Part shown: positions 31,419 to 32,440 of the stretch, piece by piece
Layout of the letters: each line of letters begins with the position of its first letter
Position numbering within the stretch: position 1 is the first letter of the stretch
NCBI GenBank assembly: GCA_018242255.1
Contig: JAFECH010000371.1
Coordinates: 1 to 32,440, forward strand
Reading direction: 5' to 3'
Origin: Pseudomonadota bacterium
GTDB taxonomy: Bacteria > Pseudomonadota > Alphaproteobacteria > Rhizobiales > Hyphomicrobiaceae
Length of the DNA stretch: 32,440 nt
Notes under the pieces: model-generated
Seen by the model: the letters and a program-made list of their open reading frames with translations, nothing else
Database searches by the model: none
What the model was told of the DNA's origin: nothing
Translations under genes and position numbers: made by a program

Positions 31419-31856
31419 TCAGCGCCTGTACTGAACGAATTCCGTTAGCGTCCCAATGCGATCGTAAAGTTTGCGCGCCGTCGCGTTATGATCCTGCGTC
31501 GCCCAATAGGTCCTGCCGGCGCCGCGACGATCCGCTTCCGCGTAAACCGCTTCGATCAGTGCCCGGCCGACGCCTAGACCACGCGCTTCCGGAGCGACGA
31601 ATAAATCCTCAAGATAGCAGTACCAGTTCGACGCCCACGTCGAGCGGTGGAACACGAGCGTCGCGATGCCAAGAAGGCTTCCGGCATCGTCAACGGCAGC
31701 CAGCGCCATCATGTTGTCTTCCTGATTAAGAAGACGGCACCACGTCAGTGCAACGATCTCGTTCGGCACGCTAGCATTGTAAAACTCGATATAATCCCGA
31801 AACAGCTTGAGCCACGCATCCTCGTCGCTCGCCACCACCGGCCTGACACTGACCAT
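31419..31856 (-). CDS. GNAT-family N-acetyltransferase
   Basis: The 145-residue enzyme transfers an acetyl group from acetyl-CoA to an amine or protein. The acetyl-CoA loop is seen in LEDLFVAPEARGLGVGRALIEAVYAEADRRG (about 82-112, Q/R-x-x-G-x-G/A form R-G-L-G-V-G-R), with the following TYWATQDHNATARKLYDRIG. Length and layout suit a small single-domain GNAT. AGGAGGTG about 10 bases before ATG 31856 fixes the start; the longer frame to 31958 is unsupported. Substrate unknown. Confidence 0.9.
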   Translation of the reverse strand: MVSVRPVVASDEDAWLKLFRDYIEFYNASVPNEIVALTWCRLLNQEDNMMALAAVDDAGSLLGIATLVFHRSTWASNWYCYLEDLFVAPEARGLGVGRALIEAVYAEADRRGAGRTYWATQDHNATARKLYDRIGTLTEFVQYRR

Positions 31857-32136
31857 CGATCGATCCACCTCCTGATCTTGCGAGGATTGCTCTATGACCG
31901 AAAGCGCTGAAGTTGTCAGCGGTCGCTGTCGTGGTTTCGACCGGGAGTTCATACGCAACTACGCGTTTGTCAGCATTCGTTCATATTTCCGTTTACGAAA
32001 CCGTAAGAAAAACAGTCAGAAAGCGGCACTTCAGTAACAGCGGGACGAGGATCGGCAACAGATAATCGCCGTTGCTTGATCATTCATATTCACGCCCATA
32101 AAAGTCCGCTTCGGCTCCCTGAACGAAGCGAGAGAG

Positions 32137-32440
32137 ATGCGGTACGTTTCCGTCTATATCCTGGCTGTTGCGTCGCTGATGGCTCTTGCAGCGCACGATC
32201 CGCTGTCGGCCGAAATCGAACCTGGCGCCGCGGTAAAAGCTGACGCTTGCGCCAGCGACACCTCAAAGCTTGGCGTGTCCCGCATTGTCGAAATCGACAC
32301 CACGGGCGGCGTTGACGTCGGCGGTGATAAGGCCGGCGCAAAGCAACTTCTCAACGATGGCGAAGTCGTCCTGACATTCGATGACGGCCCGCTGAAGTCA
32401 GTGACCGTGCCGATCCTCAAGGCGCTCGCCGACCAATGCA
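32137..32440 (+). CDS. Polysaccharide deacetylase, 3'-truncated
   Basis: The ATG at 32137 (GCGAGAGAG before it) opens a frame that runs off the window after 101 residues. A signal peptide (MRYVSVYILAVASLMALAA, cleavage near SAE) leads to a region of about 50 residues, then VVLTFDDGPLKS, the first NodB-homology motif, whose Asp residues hold the catalytic base and metal. Such enzymes remove acetyl groups from chitin-like sugars, peptidoglycan or exopolysaccharide. The rest of the domain lies outside the window. Confidence 0.85.
   Translation, partial: MRYVSVYILAVASLMALAAHDPLSAEIEPGAAVKADACASDTSKLGVSRIVEIDTTGGVDVGGDKAGAKQLLNDGEVVLTFDDGPLKSVTVPILKALADQC

Overview
The window looks like chromosome of a GC-rich alphaproteobacterium of the order Hyphomicrobiales, plausibly Hyphomicrobium or a close relative. 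The evidence is a DUF1134/EipA envelope protein, a DUF1489 protein, a glnB-glnA pair behind a sigma-54 element, a bactofilin, a DUF4287 protein, two GGAAC-N16/17-CGTT elements of the alphaproteobacterial general-stress (EcfG) type, and many small exported proteins with paired cysteines. No tRNA, rRNA, CRISPR array, insertion sequence, phage gene or other clear sign of horizontal transfer was seen. Both ends cut through genes.

Layout. 1-4.1 kb: 3' part of a beta-lactamase-fold serine hydrolase, two small unknown genes, a bactofilin, a Tat-exported beta-carbonic anhydrase and a short-chain dehydrogenase. 4.1-6.8 kb: a small Cys-rich exported protein and a 43-residue lipoprotein, each behind an EcfG-like promoter, on either side of a six-helix membrane diguanylate cyclase that lacks the product-inhibition site, then an unusually small membrane peptide. 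6.8-12.1 kb: a TonB-like protein, a DUF72 protein, MsrB, and a run of small exported or membrane proteins, one of them probably frameshifted. 12.2-18.2 kb: a FlK-like thioesterase, EipA with a long extra N-terminal region, an L,D-transpeptidase, a photolyase and a periplasmic TPR protein.

18.3-22.7 kb: a hotdog thioesterase, the bifunctional NAD(P)HX repair enzyme, and the nitrogen-control pair glnB-glnA, with a sigma-54 promoter and an upstream NtrC-like dyad. 22.7-25.0 kb: a small membrane protein and an MFS transporter divergent from a TetR regulator, with two copies of one palindrome in the gap. 25.0-28.9 kb: a HisC-like aminotransferase, DUF1489, two exported proteins, an isoprenylcysteine methyltransferase-like membrane enzyme and a DUF4287/DUF5655 protein. 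29.0-31.4 kb: a pair of unknown genes, an exported coiled-coil protein and a DUF6232-like two-helix membrane protein. 31.4-32.4 kb: a GNAT acetyltransferase and the start of a polysaccharide deacetylase.

Two themes join the genes: envelope maintenance (EipA, L,D-transpeptidase, bactofilin, TonB-like protein, TPR protein, deacetylase, small exported proteins) and stress or repair (MsrB, photolyase, NAD(P)HX repair, EcfG-type promoters). The best candidates for something undescribed are the 29.0-31.4 kb gene pair, the extended EipA, and the two-operator TetR/MFS switch. I saw no complete, obviously novel defence or mobile system.
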